The notes under the pieces were generated by a model that saw only the letters and a list, made by a program, of their open reading frames with translations, made no database searches and was not told the origin of the DNA. Made by a program: the position numbers and the translations under genes. From JAGIBJ01 sp032119795 (lineage in GTDB: Bacteria > Actinomycetota > Thermoleophilia > Solirubrobacterales > Solirubrobacteraceae), in the NCBI GenBank assembly GCA_032119795.1, contig JAUMFO010000038.1, positions 1 through 64,000 of the forward strand: a stretch of DNA of 64,000 bases, written 5' to 3'. Below, in pieces: positions 16,880-27,463 of this stretch (position 1 is the stretch's first letter; each line of letters opens with the position of its first letter).

Positions 16880-18217
16880 ATGGGGAACGACGCACAGCAG
16901 GTGGAAGCCGTCCTGCGCACCGTCGCCGAGCGCGACGTCCGCTTCATCCACCTCTGGTTCACCGACATCCTCGGCCAGCTGAAGTCGTTCGCGATCAACG
17001 CTGACCGGTTGGAGACGGCGTTCGCAGAAGGCATCGAGTTCGACGGCTCCTCGGTGACCGGCTTCAACGCCGTCGAAGAGTCAGACATGGTCGCCCACCC
17101 GCAGGCCAGCACCCTCGCGGTGCTGCCGTGGCGCCCGAACGAGCAGGCCGCCGCGCGCCTGATCTGCGACATCTCCACGCCCAACGGCACCGCCTACGAA
17201 GGTGACTCCCGGCATGTGCTGCGACGCGCGATCAAGCGTGCCGAGCGCCTCGGCTTCGACGGCGTGAAGCTCGCCGCCGAGCTCGAGTACTACCTCTTCG
17301 CTGAGGCCGGCGGCACCAAGACGCTCGACTCCGGCGGCTACTTCGACCTCACCACCATGGACGCCGGCAACGACGTGCGCCGAGCCACCGTCCTCGCGCT
17401 CGACCAGCTTGGCGTCGAGGTCTCCGCCAGCCACCACGAGTCTGGCCCCAGCCAGCACGAGATCGCGATCGTCTCCGGCGACCTGCTGGCTGCCGCCGAC
17501 GACATCATCACCACGCGCATCACCGTCAAGGAATATGCGCTCGCCGCCGGCTGGCACGCGACGTTCATGCCGCGCCCGCTCTCCAACGAGAACGGCTCCG
17601 GGCTGCACCTCGACCAGATCCTCATCAAGGACGGCAAGAACGCCTTCGCCCACGAGGGCGATCCGACGCGCCTTTCCACGGTCGGCCGCCAGTTCATCGC
17701 CGGCCAGCTGCGCCATGCGACGGAGCTGTCGATCCTGCTCGCGCAGTGGGTCAACTCCTACAAGCGGCTCGTTCCCGGCTACGAAGCGCCCGTCTGGGTT
17801 GCCTGGTCGCAGCGCAACCGCTCGGCCATGATCCGCGTCGGCGGTCTTGACCGTGCCGCCTCTGGTGGCCCGCGCGTCGAGACCCGCTCCGCCGACCCGG
17901 CCTGCAACCCCTACCTCGCGCTCGCCGCGCTGCTGCATGCCGGCCTCAACGGCATCGAGCACGGCTACGAACTTCCCGAGCCGATGGAGCGCAACCTCTA
18001 CCACGTCGGTGGCGAAGAACGCCGCCGCCTCGGCATCGAGCAGCTCCCCGAAAACCTCTCCGACGCCCTCCTGCGCGCCGAGAACTCCGAGCTCCTGCTC
18101 AACATCCTCGGCGAGCACATGCTCAACCGCTTCCTCGAACTCAAGCGAAACGAGTGGGAAGAGTACCGAGTGCAAGTTCACGCCTGGGAACTCTCCCGCT
18201 ACCTCCCGGTCCTCTAA
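16880..18217 (+). CDS. glnA: Glutamine synthetase type I
   Basis: 445 residues, the short GSI length. It has the N-terminal beta-grasp (LWFTDILGQLKSFAI), the DGSSVTGF loop, ATP-binding and metal-binding motifs (AELEYYLF, HHESGPSQHEIA, NGSGLHLDQ) and the late R-S-A-D-PACNPYLA segment. It makes glutamine from glutamate, ammonia and ATP. The region equivalent to the adenylylation loop is NLYHVGGEERRRLG; it keeps a Tyr but differs from the NLYDLPPEE form of adenylylated enzymes, so covalent control is uncertain. The ATG at 16880 gives the standard N-terminus. A 19-bp inverted repeat lies in its leader and a small hairpin (18220-18236) follows the stop. Confidence 0.95.
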   Translation: MGNDAQQVEAVLRTVAERDVRFIHLWFTDILGQLKSFAINADRLETAFAEGIEFDGSSVTGFNAVEESDMVAHPQASTLAVLPWRPNEQAAARLICDISTPNGTAYEGDSRHVLRRAIKRAERLGFDGVKLAAELEYYLFAEAGGTKTLDSGGYFDLTTMDAGNDVRRATVLALDQLGVEVSASHHESGPSQHEIAIVSGDLLAAADDIITTRITVKEYALAAGWHATFMPRPLSNENGSGLHLDQILIKDGKNAFAHEGDPTRLSTVGRQFIAGQLRHATELSILLAQWVNSYKRLVPGYEAPVWVAWSQRNRSAMIRVGGLDRAASGGPRVETRSADPACNPYLALAALLHAGLNGIEHGYELPEPMERNLYHVGGEERRRLGIEQLPENLSDALLRAENSELLLNILGEHMLNRFLELKRNEWEEYRVQVHAWELSRYLPVL

Positions 18218-18241
18218 AGCCGCCTGTTCTGGGCGGTCGAC

Positions 18242-18337
18242 GCGAGGGGCGCGGCGGCCCTTCGCAGACACCCTAAGCCGCTCGCTTGCGCTCGCTGGCG
18301 GTCGCAACGGTCTGCTGCGGGCCGCCGCGCCCCTCGC
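18242..18337. repeat. Palindromic interspersed repeat, copy 1
   Basis: Perfect 19-bp inverted arms (18242-18260 and 18319-18337) around a 58-nt loop. Read on the reverse strand, the loop holds GTTGCGACC...GAGCGC-n-AGCGA, which aligns with the loop of copy 2 and with the copy at 55.4 kb. It lies in the 551-bp gap between glnA and the MMPL gene, which holds no supported gene. Confidence 0.65.
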
Positions 18338-18655
18338 TCGCAGCCCAGCGGCGATTTCGAGTGCCGGGTCGTTCGCGGGTGAACCTCTGCCGTGAACCTG
18401 CGTGCTGCGCCCGAGCCGTCTTCTCAGGTTGGCCTGAGTGCGCGTCGGGGATCGCGAGCGAACGCACTTGGCCTCCCAGCAGGCCCTAACAAGGCGCTTC
18501 CAGAGACCAAGTGCCCCTCGCCAGCACCGCCGTGCCCGCCGAGCCTCGCCGAGAACGTGGAAGGCACAGCCACGAAGAACCCGGCGGACGGGTCGCGGCG
18601 AGCCGGCGACGGTCAAGCGCGGGCTGGCCACCGGCGAAGACGCCGTAGGGATCCA

Positions 18656-18752
18656 GCGGCGGGGGCGGGGCAGCCCGGGCGGGGCGTTGCGACCAGAGGG
18701 AGCGCTAGCGACTGGCGGGAGTGGCCCGAACGGGCTGCCCCGCCCCCGCCGC
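18656..18752. repeat. Palindromic interspersed repeat, copy 2
   Basis: Perfect 22-bp G/C arms (18656-18677 and 18731-18752) enclose a 53-nt loop that contains GACCAGAGGGAGCGCTAGCG at 18691. The 44-nt core 18691-18734 matches 55425-55468 with four mismatches. It lies in inverted orientation to copy 1 and ends 16 nt before the stop of the convergent MMPL gene, so it may also act as a terminator. Confidence 0.7.
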
Positions 18753-18768
18753 GTCAGCCCACCAGGAG

Positions 18769-21036
18769 TTACTCGCCCGGCGCCAACCCCGCACCGACCG
18801 TCGCCGGCTTCGCCGCGTCCTCATCCGTCGGGATCTTCGCCTCCCACGGCCACCAGATTTTGCGGCCCACGTCGAGCGACATGGCGGGGGCGAGGATCGA
18901 GCGCACGATGAAGGTGTCCAGGAGGACGCCGATCGCGATCGCGGTGCCCGTCTCCACGAGGAAGACGACCGGGGTTGAGGCGAGCACGAGGAAGGTGCCG
19001 GCCAGGACGATGCCGGCGGCGGTGATCACGCCACCCGTTGCGCCGATGCCACGCAGGATGCCCTCGCGGGTCCCGTACTTCAGGGCCTCTTCCCGAATTC
19101 TGGAGGCCAGGAAGATGTTGTAGTCGATCCCCAGCGCCACGAGGAAGACGAACGCGAACAGGATGATCGAGCGGTCGGCGCCCTCAAATCCAAAGACGTT
19201 CTGCCACAGCAGCGATGAGAGGCCGAGCGCAGCTGCGAATGACACGACGACCGTCACGATCAGGATCAGCGGCAACACGATCGCCCGCAGCAGCGCGATG
19301 AGGATCAGGAACACGACGCCAAGGACGATCGGGATGATCACCATGAGGTCGCGGGCGTTGGCCTTCGCGAGGTCGTAGTTGATGGCGGTGTCGCCTCCGA
19401 CGAGCACCGTGTCGCCGCCAGCCTGCTTGGCCGTCTCGCGTACGGGCGTGATTGCGTCCTGGCCCTCGATGCTGAACGGGTCGGCGTTGAGCGTCGCCTC
19501 GATCAGCACGCCGGGCTCGCCCTTGGCGATGATGACGGCCTTGTCGACCTCGTCGCTGGCCGTCAGCGCGTCGGCGACGGCCTGCGCCTTGGCGGCGTCG
19601 GGCACGACCACCTGCGCCGGAGCGCTGGTGCCGCCCGGGAACGACTTGGCGAGCAGCTCGCCGCCGTCGACGGACTCCACTTCGCCAATGAAGGTGTCGT
19701 TCTGGGAGAGGTTGGGGTTGAAGCTCACGAGTCCGCCGGCGCAGATCAGCAGCAGGATGCCGGTGATCACCCAGGTGCGGCGCGGGTGGATCGCCACGCG
19801 TTCGCCGACGCGCCGCCAGAGGCCGTGCGTGGCGTCGGCGCCCTGGCTGCCGGGCTTGGGCGTCGCGGGCCAGAAGATTGCGCGCGGGACCACCGCAAAG
19901 AGCGCGGGGAGGAAGGTGAGCATCGACAGCATCGCCACAGCCACGCCGATGGCGCCGAGCGGCCCGAGGCCAGCGGTGCCTTCGACCGAGGCGACCGTCA
20001 GCGTCAGCAGGCCGGCGACGACGGTGAGGCCCGAGGCGAAGACGGCTGGCCCGGCGGAGGCCATCGCCAGGCGCAGGGCGTCATGGCGGTTCTCGTGGTG
20101 CCGGAGCTCCTCGCGGTATCTGGAGACGACGAGCAGCGCGTAGTCGGTGCCGGCGCCGAGCACCAGGATCGACATGATCGCGCCGGACTGGCCGGTCACG
20201 GTGACGCCGATGTCGGTCGTCAGGGCGGCGACGCCGCGCGAGGTGAGCTCGGCAAAGACCACGGCGCTGAGGACGAGCAGCATCAGCTGGAAGCTGCGGT
20301 AGATCAGCAGCAGCAGGACGATCACCAGGCTTACGGCGCCCAGGAGGAGGTTGGCGTTGAGATCGCCGAAGACCTTGATGGCGTCGTAGCTGAAGCCCGC
20401 ACCGCCGGTGACCTTCATCGTCAGGCCCTCCTCGCGCAGCGGCAGTAGCCCGGAGCGCAGTGCGTCGATGCCGTCGAGCAGGCGCTCGGAGTCCTCGGTG
20501 ACCTTGATCGCGCCGAGGACGAGCACCGTCGTGCCGTCCTTGGAGACCTCGCCGACGGTCAGGAAGTCGCCTTCGGGCGTCTGCTGGACGTCGGCCAGCG
20601 TGACCGTCCGGGACTTTTTGGTCTCCGGATCGGTGACGTTGATCTTCTCGTCGACGGCGGTCTCGTTGAAGTCGCTGATCTGGGCCTTCACCGCGCTGAG
20701 GTCTTGCGGAGTTAGGCCGGAGTCGCGGCGGACGACGGCCACCAGCGGGACGTTGTCTGACTTGATGATTTTGCTGACGGCCTCATACGCCTGGGTGGAC
20801 TCTGCGTCGGCCGGCAGGTAATTGCGGGCCTCGTTGGTCTCGGCGTCGGCAAGTTTGCCGGGGAGATCGAGGGCGAACGTGCCGAAGAGCGCGATCAGCC
20901 AGATGGCGATCACCGCGAAGCGCGCGATCGGGCCAGTCACCCACGCGAAGCCGGTCGCGGGGACGGTGGCGCTCCGAATCGCGGAGGTGCGCTGCTTCGA
21001 TGGGCGCGGCGTAGTTTCTTCGTCTTGATCGGGCAT
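18769..21036 (-). CDS. MMPL/RND-superfamily transporter
   Basis: 755 residues. Two repeats each have one membrane helix, a large extracytoplasmic domain and a bundle of five or six helices, giving about 12 transmembrane segments. Family signatures include GAGTDYALLVVSRYREEL in the first half and ALGIDYNIFLASRIREE in the second. It is expected to export lipids or drugs using the proton gradient. The start is the ATG at 21036 with Shine-Dalgarno AGGAAG eight bases upstream; an upstream extension to 21078 is less likely. The C-terminus ends beside a palindromic repeat. Substrate unknown. Confidence 0.93.
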   Translation of the reverse strand: MPDQDEETTPRPSKQRTSAIRSATVPATGFAWVTGPIARFAVIAIWLIALFGTFALDLPGKLADAETNEARNYLPADAESTQAYEAVSKIIKSDNVPLVAVVRRDSGLTPQDLSAVKAQISDFNETAVDEKINVTDPETKKSRTVTLADVQQTPEGDFLTVGEVSKDGTTVLVLGAIKVTEDSERLLDGIDALRSGLLPLREEGLTMKVTGGAGFSYDAIKVFGDLNANLLLGAVSLVIVLLLLIYRSFQLMLLVLSAVVFAELTSRGVAALTTDIGVTVTGQSGAIMSILVLGAGTDYALLVVSRYREELRHHENRHDALRLAMASAGPAVFASGLTVVAGLLTLTVASVEGTAGLGPLGAIGVAVAMLSMLTFLPALFAVVPRAIFWPATPKPGSQGADATHGLWRRVGERVAIHPRRTWVITGILLLICAGGLVSFNPNLSQNDTFIGEVESVDGGELLAKSFPGGTSAPAQVVVPDAAKAQAVADALTASDEVDKAVIIAKGEPGVLIEATLNADPFSIEGQDAITPVRETAKQAGGDTVLVGGDTAINYDLAKANARDLMVIIPIVLGVVFLILIALLRAIVLPLILIVTVVVSFAAALGLSSLLWQNVFGFEGADRSIILFAFVFLVALGIDYNIFLASRIREEALKYGTREGILRGIGATGGVITAAGIVLAGTFLVLASTPVVFLVETGTAIAIGVLLDTFIVRSILAPAMSLDVGRKIWWPWEAKIPTDEDAAKPATVGAGLAPGE

Positions 21037-21172
21037 GGAGCTTCCTGAGGCGGGGGCGTCCGACGTGGGTTGCCCCACCTTACGAGTGGACGCCCGCGAA
21101 CGGATGGCCGAAGCCGCTGGAAGCCTCGCTCAAGCCGAAGGACGACCAACCGTTGTTGCCGGAGGGTGCGGC

Positions 21173-22075
21173 TTACGCCGGGAGTTGGTCGGCGCGCGCT
21201 GCCCTGAGCGCTGAGGCGGCAAATGCCACGGCTTGTTGGCTGGCCCCGGTTGCCCTCCACATCAGTGACACCGTCGTCATCGGCGACGGGTCTGCGAAGG
21301 CAAGGATTCCGACGCCTTCGATCTCGTGCGGTGCGTTCGATGCCGGTGCAACGGTCCAGCCGAGGCCGGCAGCAATGACCGCCATTCCCTCACGCGGACC
21401 CGCCAGAGGGGTCCCCAGCGTCGGCTCTACGCCGGCAGTGCGACAACGGCCGAGCAGCTCGTCATGCATCGCCGGGTTCGCAGCGCGGGCGATGAGGAGC
21501 AGAGGAAGGCCTGATAGTGCGGCGGGATCCGCTGTGCCGCCGTCACTCGTGGCGACCAGGGCTGTTGGCACCACTGCGACCAACGGTTCTGTCCAAAGTG
21601 GCTCGATCCGAAGACCCCGCCCGGCCACGGGCCCACGCGTGAACGCCACATCGACGCCGCCTTCGAGCAGCTCCGTGGTCTTTTGCCCACTGTTGAGCGC
21701 AGACAGTTCGACCGACACGGTCGGGTGCTCATCAGCGAACCGGCGGAGCAGCAAGGCCAAGGTCCTGGCCGTAGCGTCCGACGTTGCGACTCGCAGAACG
21801 CCAAGGTCTCCGACCGACGCAGCATGCGCTGCCTCGTCGAAGGCTCGTCCTGCGGCCAGAGCCTCACGCGCCAGTGATACCAGCTCGCGCCCTGCTGCGG
21901 TGAGCGTCACATGGTGGCTTGAACGCTCAAACAGCACGACTCGGTGTTCTGCCTCCAGGCGTCGCACGAGCTGGCTCACCGCCGCCTGGCTGACGCCGAG
22001 ACGTTCCGCCGCGCGGCCGAAGTGAAGCTCGGTGGCAACGGCGTCAAATGCTGCGAGCTGTCGAAGTCCGGCCAC
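21173..22075 (-). CDS. LysR-family transcriptional regulator
   Basis: 300 residues, standard LysR length. The N-terminal winged helix is clear (LHFGRAAERLGVSQAAVSQLV, about residues 17-37) and followed by the usual effector domain. Start is GTG 22075, with little room for a leader. It is divergent from a YCII-domain gene (104 bp gap), its probable target. A loose GATA...TATC dyad (22086-22111) lies near its start but is too imperfect to call as an operator. Confidence 0.92.
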   Translation of the reverse strand: MAGLRQLAAFDAVATELHFGRAAERLGVSQAAVSQLVRRLEAEHRVVLFERSSHHVTLTAAGRELVSLAREALAAGRAFDEAAHAASVGDLGVLRVATSDATARTLALLLRRFADEHPTVSVELSALNSGQKTTELLEGGVDVAFTRGPVAGRGLRIEPLWTEPLVAVVPTALVATSDGGTADPAALSGLPLLLIARAANPAMHDELLGRCRTAGVEPTLGTPLAGPREGMAVIAAGLGWTVAPASNAPHEIEGVGILAFADPSPMTTVSLMWRATGASQQAVAFAASALRAARADQLPA

Positions 22076-22179
22076 TCCGGGTGACGATAACGCGATGTGA
22101 TCGTTGCTATCTCGGCGTGGCCATTGCCGTCGCGGCCACGGGTCGCTCAGATGGAATCCCTACCCACGAAAGGCCGCGC

Positions 22180-22470
22180 ATGCAGACCACCATCGTTCTC
22201 TGGACCTACAACCCCGACGTCACACCGAGCGAGCAGGTGCGGGACGCTCACCTCGACTACCTCGACGGTCTCGTCGCCGACGGCACCCTGGTCGCCGCCG
22301 GGCCCCGCAGCGACGTTCCCGGAGGGGTCTTGGTGTTCAGCACGGTTGACGGAGAGGCCGTAGACGGGCTGCTCGAGTCTGACCCGTTCGTTTCGATCGG
22401 CTTGATCGCGCGCACCGAGATCGTTCCTTGGACGCCGAAGGTGGGGCAGCTCGGAGTACAGGCCAACTGA
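22180..22470 (+). CDS. YCII-related domain protein
   Basis: 96 residues in one YCII domain (dimeric ferredoxin-like fold): VRDAHLDYLDGLVADGTLVAAGP carries the conserved His and the G-x-L-x-x-A-G-P turn, and DPFVSIGLI the conserved DPF motif. Some relatives are small hydrolases or dehydrochlorinases; many have no known role. The ATG at 22180 gives the standard domain start; the frame open upstream is not needed. It is divergent from a LysR regulator. Confidence 0.85.
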   Translation: MQTTIVLWTYNPDVTPSEQVRDAHLDYLDGLVADGTLVAAGPRSDVPGGVLVFSTVDGEAVDGLLESDPFVSIGLIARTEIVPWTPKVGQLGVQAN

Positions 22471-22550
22471 GGAATCGCGCGGCTCGGCTACGACGTCGAG
22501 GCTCGACCGAGGTCGGCAGAGGAACGACAACTTCGTCGCTGCGGTGATCT

Positions 22551-24554
<2,004 letters not shown>

Positions 24555-24626
24555 CGCGGCGCAGGCTAGACGGTCGGTCCCCGTCGGCGGCTCTGGCCAC
24601 GCCCGACGACGCCTGCTAGGGTTCAT

Positions 24627-24638
24627 GTACGCCCGTAC
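24627..24638. promoter_or_regulatory. Dyad upstream of SMR-TetR operon
   Basis: GTACGCCCGTAC is a perfect 5-2-5 inverted repeat, 26 bp before the SMR start. It is a plausible operator for the TetR protein encoded in the same operon. Confidence 0.4.
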
Positions 24639-24663
24639 GGCTAACTACCTTTGAGAGGCCACC

Positions 24664-24993
24664 ATGGCCATGCTCGCCATCGTTATCGCCGGACTCTTCG
24701 AGGTCGGATTCGCCCTCTGCCTCAAGGCGTCAGACAACTTCACCAAGTTGGTGCCCACGCTGGGCTTTCTTGGGTTCGCGGCCGTCAGCTTGGCGCTGCT
24801 CTCCTGGTCGCTCAAGGACGTGCCGATCGGGACGGCCTACGCCGTCTGGTCAGGGATTGGCGCGGTCGGCACGGCGATCCTCGGCATGGCGCTCTTCGGA
24901 GATGCCGCGACGGCGCCCCGTATGATCGGCATCGGTTTGATCGTCGGAGGCGTCATCGTGCTCAATCTCTTCTCTGAGGCGGCGCACGGGTGA
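24664..24993 (+). CDS. Small multidrug resistance (SMR) transporter, Gdx/SugE-like
   Basis: 109 residues with four transmembrane helices. Helix 1 bears the essential Glu13 in LFEVGFALCLKAS, and GTAYAVWSGIGAVGTAILG is the conserved third-helix motif. The sequence LK-S near helix 1 is closer to guanidinium exporters (Gdx/SugE) than to EmrE, but which substrate is carried is inference. The next gene, a TetR regulator, overlaps by 4 nt and may sense the exported cation. I looked for a guanidine riboswitch in the leader and saw none. Confidence 0.9.
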   Translation: MAMLAIVIAGLFEVGFALCLKASDNFTKLVPTLGFLGFAAVSLALLSWSLKDVPIGTAYAVWSGIGAVGTAILGMALFGDAATAPRMIGIGLIVGGVIVLNLFSEAAHG

Positions 24994-25607
24994 GCGAGCC
25001 GGCCGTCGACCCGGTCCCCGCGGGGGCGCGGGCCATGCGCGCGCGTGGCATCGAGCGGCGCTCGCTGATCGTCGAAGCGGCGGCCGAGTTTGCGCTGACG
25101 CACGGAATCGCGGCGCTCTCCCACCGCCAAGTCGCTGCTGCCGCGGGTGTGCCGCTCGGGTCGACGACCTACTACTTCGCCTCGCTCGATGAGCTGCGGG
25201 CTGCGGCGGTGGAGCGGATGCTCATCGGCGACCGCGAGCGCCGCAGAGCGGCCATTGGCGACGGCCTCGCCGCCGACGTGAGCGCCCCCGACCTGGCTTG
25301 GCGCCTGATCGACGTGATCATCGCGATCCCGCGCCTCGATGATCCGGTGCAGGTTGCGCTGCTCTACGAGCGGATCGCCGAGGCCGTGCGCTCGCCCGAA
25401 CTGGCCGAGGTGCTGCGCGCGGCGTCGATCGAGGTGATCGCGGATGTGCAGGAGCTGATCACTGGGACGCCCTGGGCGGGCAGCGACGCTACGGCCCTGT
25501 TGGCGATCATCGACGGCCGTGCGATCGGGTGGCTGGCTCTGGGCGACACGCGCCCACACGTGTTGGTCGACGGGGTTGCCGCCGACCTCGAACGCCACCG
25601 CGACTGA
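24990..25607 (+). CDS. TetR-family transcriptional regulator
   Basis: 205 residues, GTG start overlapping the SMR stop (GTGA). The helix-turn-helix is at about residues 22-65 (LIVEAAAEFALTHG then LSHRQVAAAAGVPLGSTTYYF). The C-terminal domain is typical in length. Operon position implies autoregulation together with the SMR gene through the dyad at 24627. Confidence 0.92.
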   Translation: MSEPAVDPVPAGARAMRARGIERRSLIVEAAAEFALTHGIAALSHRQVAAAAGVPLGSTTYYFASLDELRAAAVERMLIGDRERRRAAIGDGLAADVSAPDLAWRLIDVIIAIPRLDDPVQVALLYERIAEAVRSPELAEVLRAASIEVIADVQELITGTPWAGSDATALLAIIDGRAIGWLALGDTRPHVLVDGVAADLERHRD

Positions 25608-25647
25608 GCGAGTCGAAGGCCAAGCAGCGATCATCTAGGCTCGGCCC

Positions 25648-26034
25648 ATGCCGCAGCGCGACGCAGTCCAGGCCCCCGATGCCCCCGCCGCAATCGGGCC
25701 GTATGTGCAGGCGATCCGCGCCGGCGACCTCCTCTTCTGTTCCGGTCAAATTCCGCTTGACCCCGAGACGGGCGAGCTGATCACCGGCTCCGCCGCGGAA
25801 CAGGCGCAGCGCTGCCTCACCAGCTTGGAGGCCGTCGCGGCCGCCGCCGGCGGGAGCCTCAAGGACGCGGTGAAGTGCACGATCTACCTCACCGATCTGG
25901 GTGAGTTCGCGAGCGTCAACACGGTCTACGAGGCGTTCGTCGGTGATCCGGCGCCGGCGCGCGTGACGGTGCAAGTCTCCGCGCTGCCGAAGGGGGCAGA
26001 CGTGGAGATCGACGCGATCATCGCCCTCGGCTAA
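25648..26034 (+). CDS. RidA family enamine/imine deaminase
   Basis: 128 residues. All RidA landmarks are visible: GPYVQAIRAGDLLFCSGQIPLDP near the N-terminus, the catalytic Arg in PARVTVQV (about residue 107) and the final ALPKGADVEIDAIIAL. RidA hydrolyses reactive 2-aminoacrylate-type enamines released by PLP enzymes. The ATG at 25648 is the standard start. It stands alone between the TetR gene and the cutinase. Confidence 0.95.
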   Translation: MPQRDAVQAPDAPAAIGPYVQAIRAGDLLFCSGQIPLDPETGELITGSAAEQAQRCLTSLEAVAAAAGGSLKDAVKCTIYLTDLGEFASVNTVYEAFVGDPAPARVTVQVSALPKGADVEIDAIIALG

Positions 26035-26199
26035 CGCCGAACCGTCGGCAGGGCTGGGCGCGGCCCGTGCACGCAGCTATGCGCCTCGTCGGTTTGGGGT
26101 TTTGATGAACAACGCTACGTCGAGGAGCAGGATGCAGTAGGAAGGTCCTGCGGATGGCAGCCCCGCCCCCTGTCTCACCCGGCTGCCGAGGAGATCGAC

Positions 26200-27393
26200 A
26201 TGCAAATGTCTCTTTCGCGTCTGCTCGGGCGCGTGCTTGCCCCGGGCGCGCTTCTCGCGGCCTCGCTCGCCGTCGCGTCACCAGCCCAAGCCGCGTTCGA
26301 TCTCCACGAGATCCCCACGCAGGAGCGGGCTCCAACCGGGGAGTACGGCCAGAACCACTGCGCGAAGATCGAGATCGTCTACGCCCGGGGCACGACCGAG
26401 GCCGCTGGCGGAAGCTTCGCGCTGAACGGCGTCAACAGCTACGGGGCGTCCGACCGCTACCTCTCCACGTCGATCTGGTCGCAGGTCGTGACGGAGCTGG
26501 GCAACCGGACCATCACCTACAACAAGGCGGGCGTCGGCATGGTGACGGAGCGGGAGTACACCCCGGTGTATCCGTACGACCTGTCGATCGATCCTGAGCT
26601 GTGGGGTCGGTCGGACTTCACGCTCTACAACCTGCCCTACCCGGCCTCGACCGACTTCATCACGTCGACGAGCCCGACCAACAGTGTGCAGGTCGGCACG
26701 ATCAACCTCGTCAACCACCTCGTGTCTGAGAACGTCCGGTGTCCCCAGAAGAAGTTCATGCTCTTCGGGTACTCCCAGGGCGCGCTCGTCGTCGCCAACG
26801 CGATCTCGCTCCAGACCATGCGCAAGTACTGGTACGGCTCCTCCTACACGCCGTACCTGATGTATCCGGTGCACAGCAAGATCGTGTCGGTCGGCCTGAT
26901 GGCCGATGCTGGCTTCAACTCGACCGAGACCATCACCGTCGGTGGACACCCGGAGTACGACCGCGCGACGTACGGCTCGACCGTCATCAACGCGCCGGGC
27001 ACGATCCAGAACGGGACCCGCCAGGATCTCAACGGCCGCCGCAACACCAGCAGCATCCCCCTCGGTGTGATTCGGGGCAAGCTCGAGGAGCCGGGCGTCG
27101 GGACACCGCAGGGACTGCGCGCTCCTGGCACGTACTTCTCAACGTTCTCCAACAGCACCGGATCGGTCAACAAGGTCCGCAGCTACTGCATCCCGCAGGA
27201 CCCGGTCTGCAACCGAAGCAGCACGATCTCCGAAGCGCACTTCTACTACTTCGGTGATCCGGCGCCCCGCAAGAACCTGTCCGTGTTTGCGGTAGAGAAC
27301 CTGCGCAAGAGCGACCCGCGCTGGTCCACGGCGAGCCCATCGCTGAGCGTGTTCCCGCAGTTCGGCCTGCCGGACACGACGCTGATCCCGTAG
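26200..27393 (+). CDS. Secreted cutinase-family serine esterase
   Basis: 397 residues with a signal peptide (cleavage after about ASPAQAA). Family marks: CAKIEIVYARGTTE at the start of the mature domain, nucleophile Ser192 in GYSQGA, Asp334 in PQDPVC and His347 in EAHFYY, the three forming the expected triad; Cys pairs are present as in cutinases. It is larger than fungal cutinases (about 210 residues), like the long actinobacterial forms. Likely substrates are lipid esters or polyesters outside the cell. Shine-Dalgarno GAGGAG precedes ATG 26200, and a strong hairpin follows. Confidence 0.9.
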   Translation: MQMSLSRLLGRVLAPGALLAASLAVASPAQAAFDLHEIPTQERAPTGEYGQNHCAKIEIVYARGTTEAAGGSFALNGVNSYGASDRYLSTSIWSQVVTELGNRTITYNKAGVGMVTEREYTPVYPYDLSIDPELWGRSDFTLYNLPYPASTDFITSTSPTNSVQVGTINLVNHLVSENVRCPQKKFMLFGYSQGALVVANAISLQTMRKYWYGSSYTPYLMYPVHSKIVSVGLMADAGFNSTETITVGGHPEYDRATYGSTVINAPGTIQNGTRQDLNGRRNTSSIPLGVIRGKLEEPGVGTPQGLRAPGTYFSTFSNSTGSVNKVRSYCIPQDPVCNRSSTISEAHFYYFGDPAPRKNLSVFAVENLRKSDPRWSTASPSLSVFPQFGLPDTTLIP

Positions 27394-27400
27394 TGCGCTC

Positions 27401-27439
27401 GTCGGCATCCGGTGGTGCCCGTCACCGCCGGATGCCGAC
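27401..27439 (+). terminator. Strong hairpin after cutinase gene
   Basis: 17-bp stem (27401-27417 with 27423-27439, one G-T pair) and a 5-nt loop, eight bases after the stop; no T-tract. Confidence 0.65.
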
Positions 27440-27463
27440 GTCGGCCGCCAAACCCGCCAGGAT

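Noticed and set aside
22086..22111. GATA...TATC dyad as operator of the second LysR
   Set aside because: Arms pair only with a three-base bulge; too weak to call.
24555..24663. Guanidine riboswitch ahead of the Gdx/SugE-like gene
   Set aside because: Looked for ACGR-loop hairpins and guanidine-I/III patterns; only the 12-bp GTACG dyad was found, more like a TetR operator.
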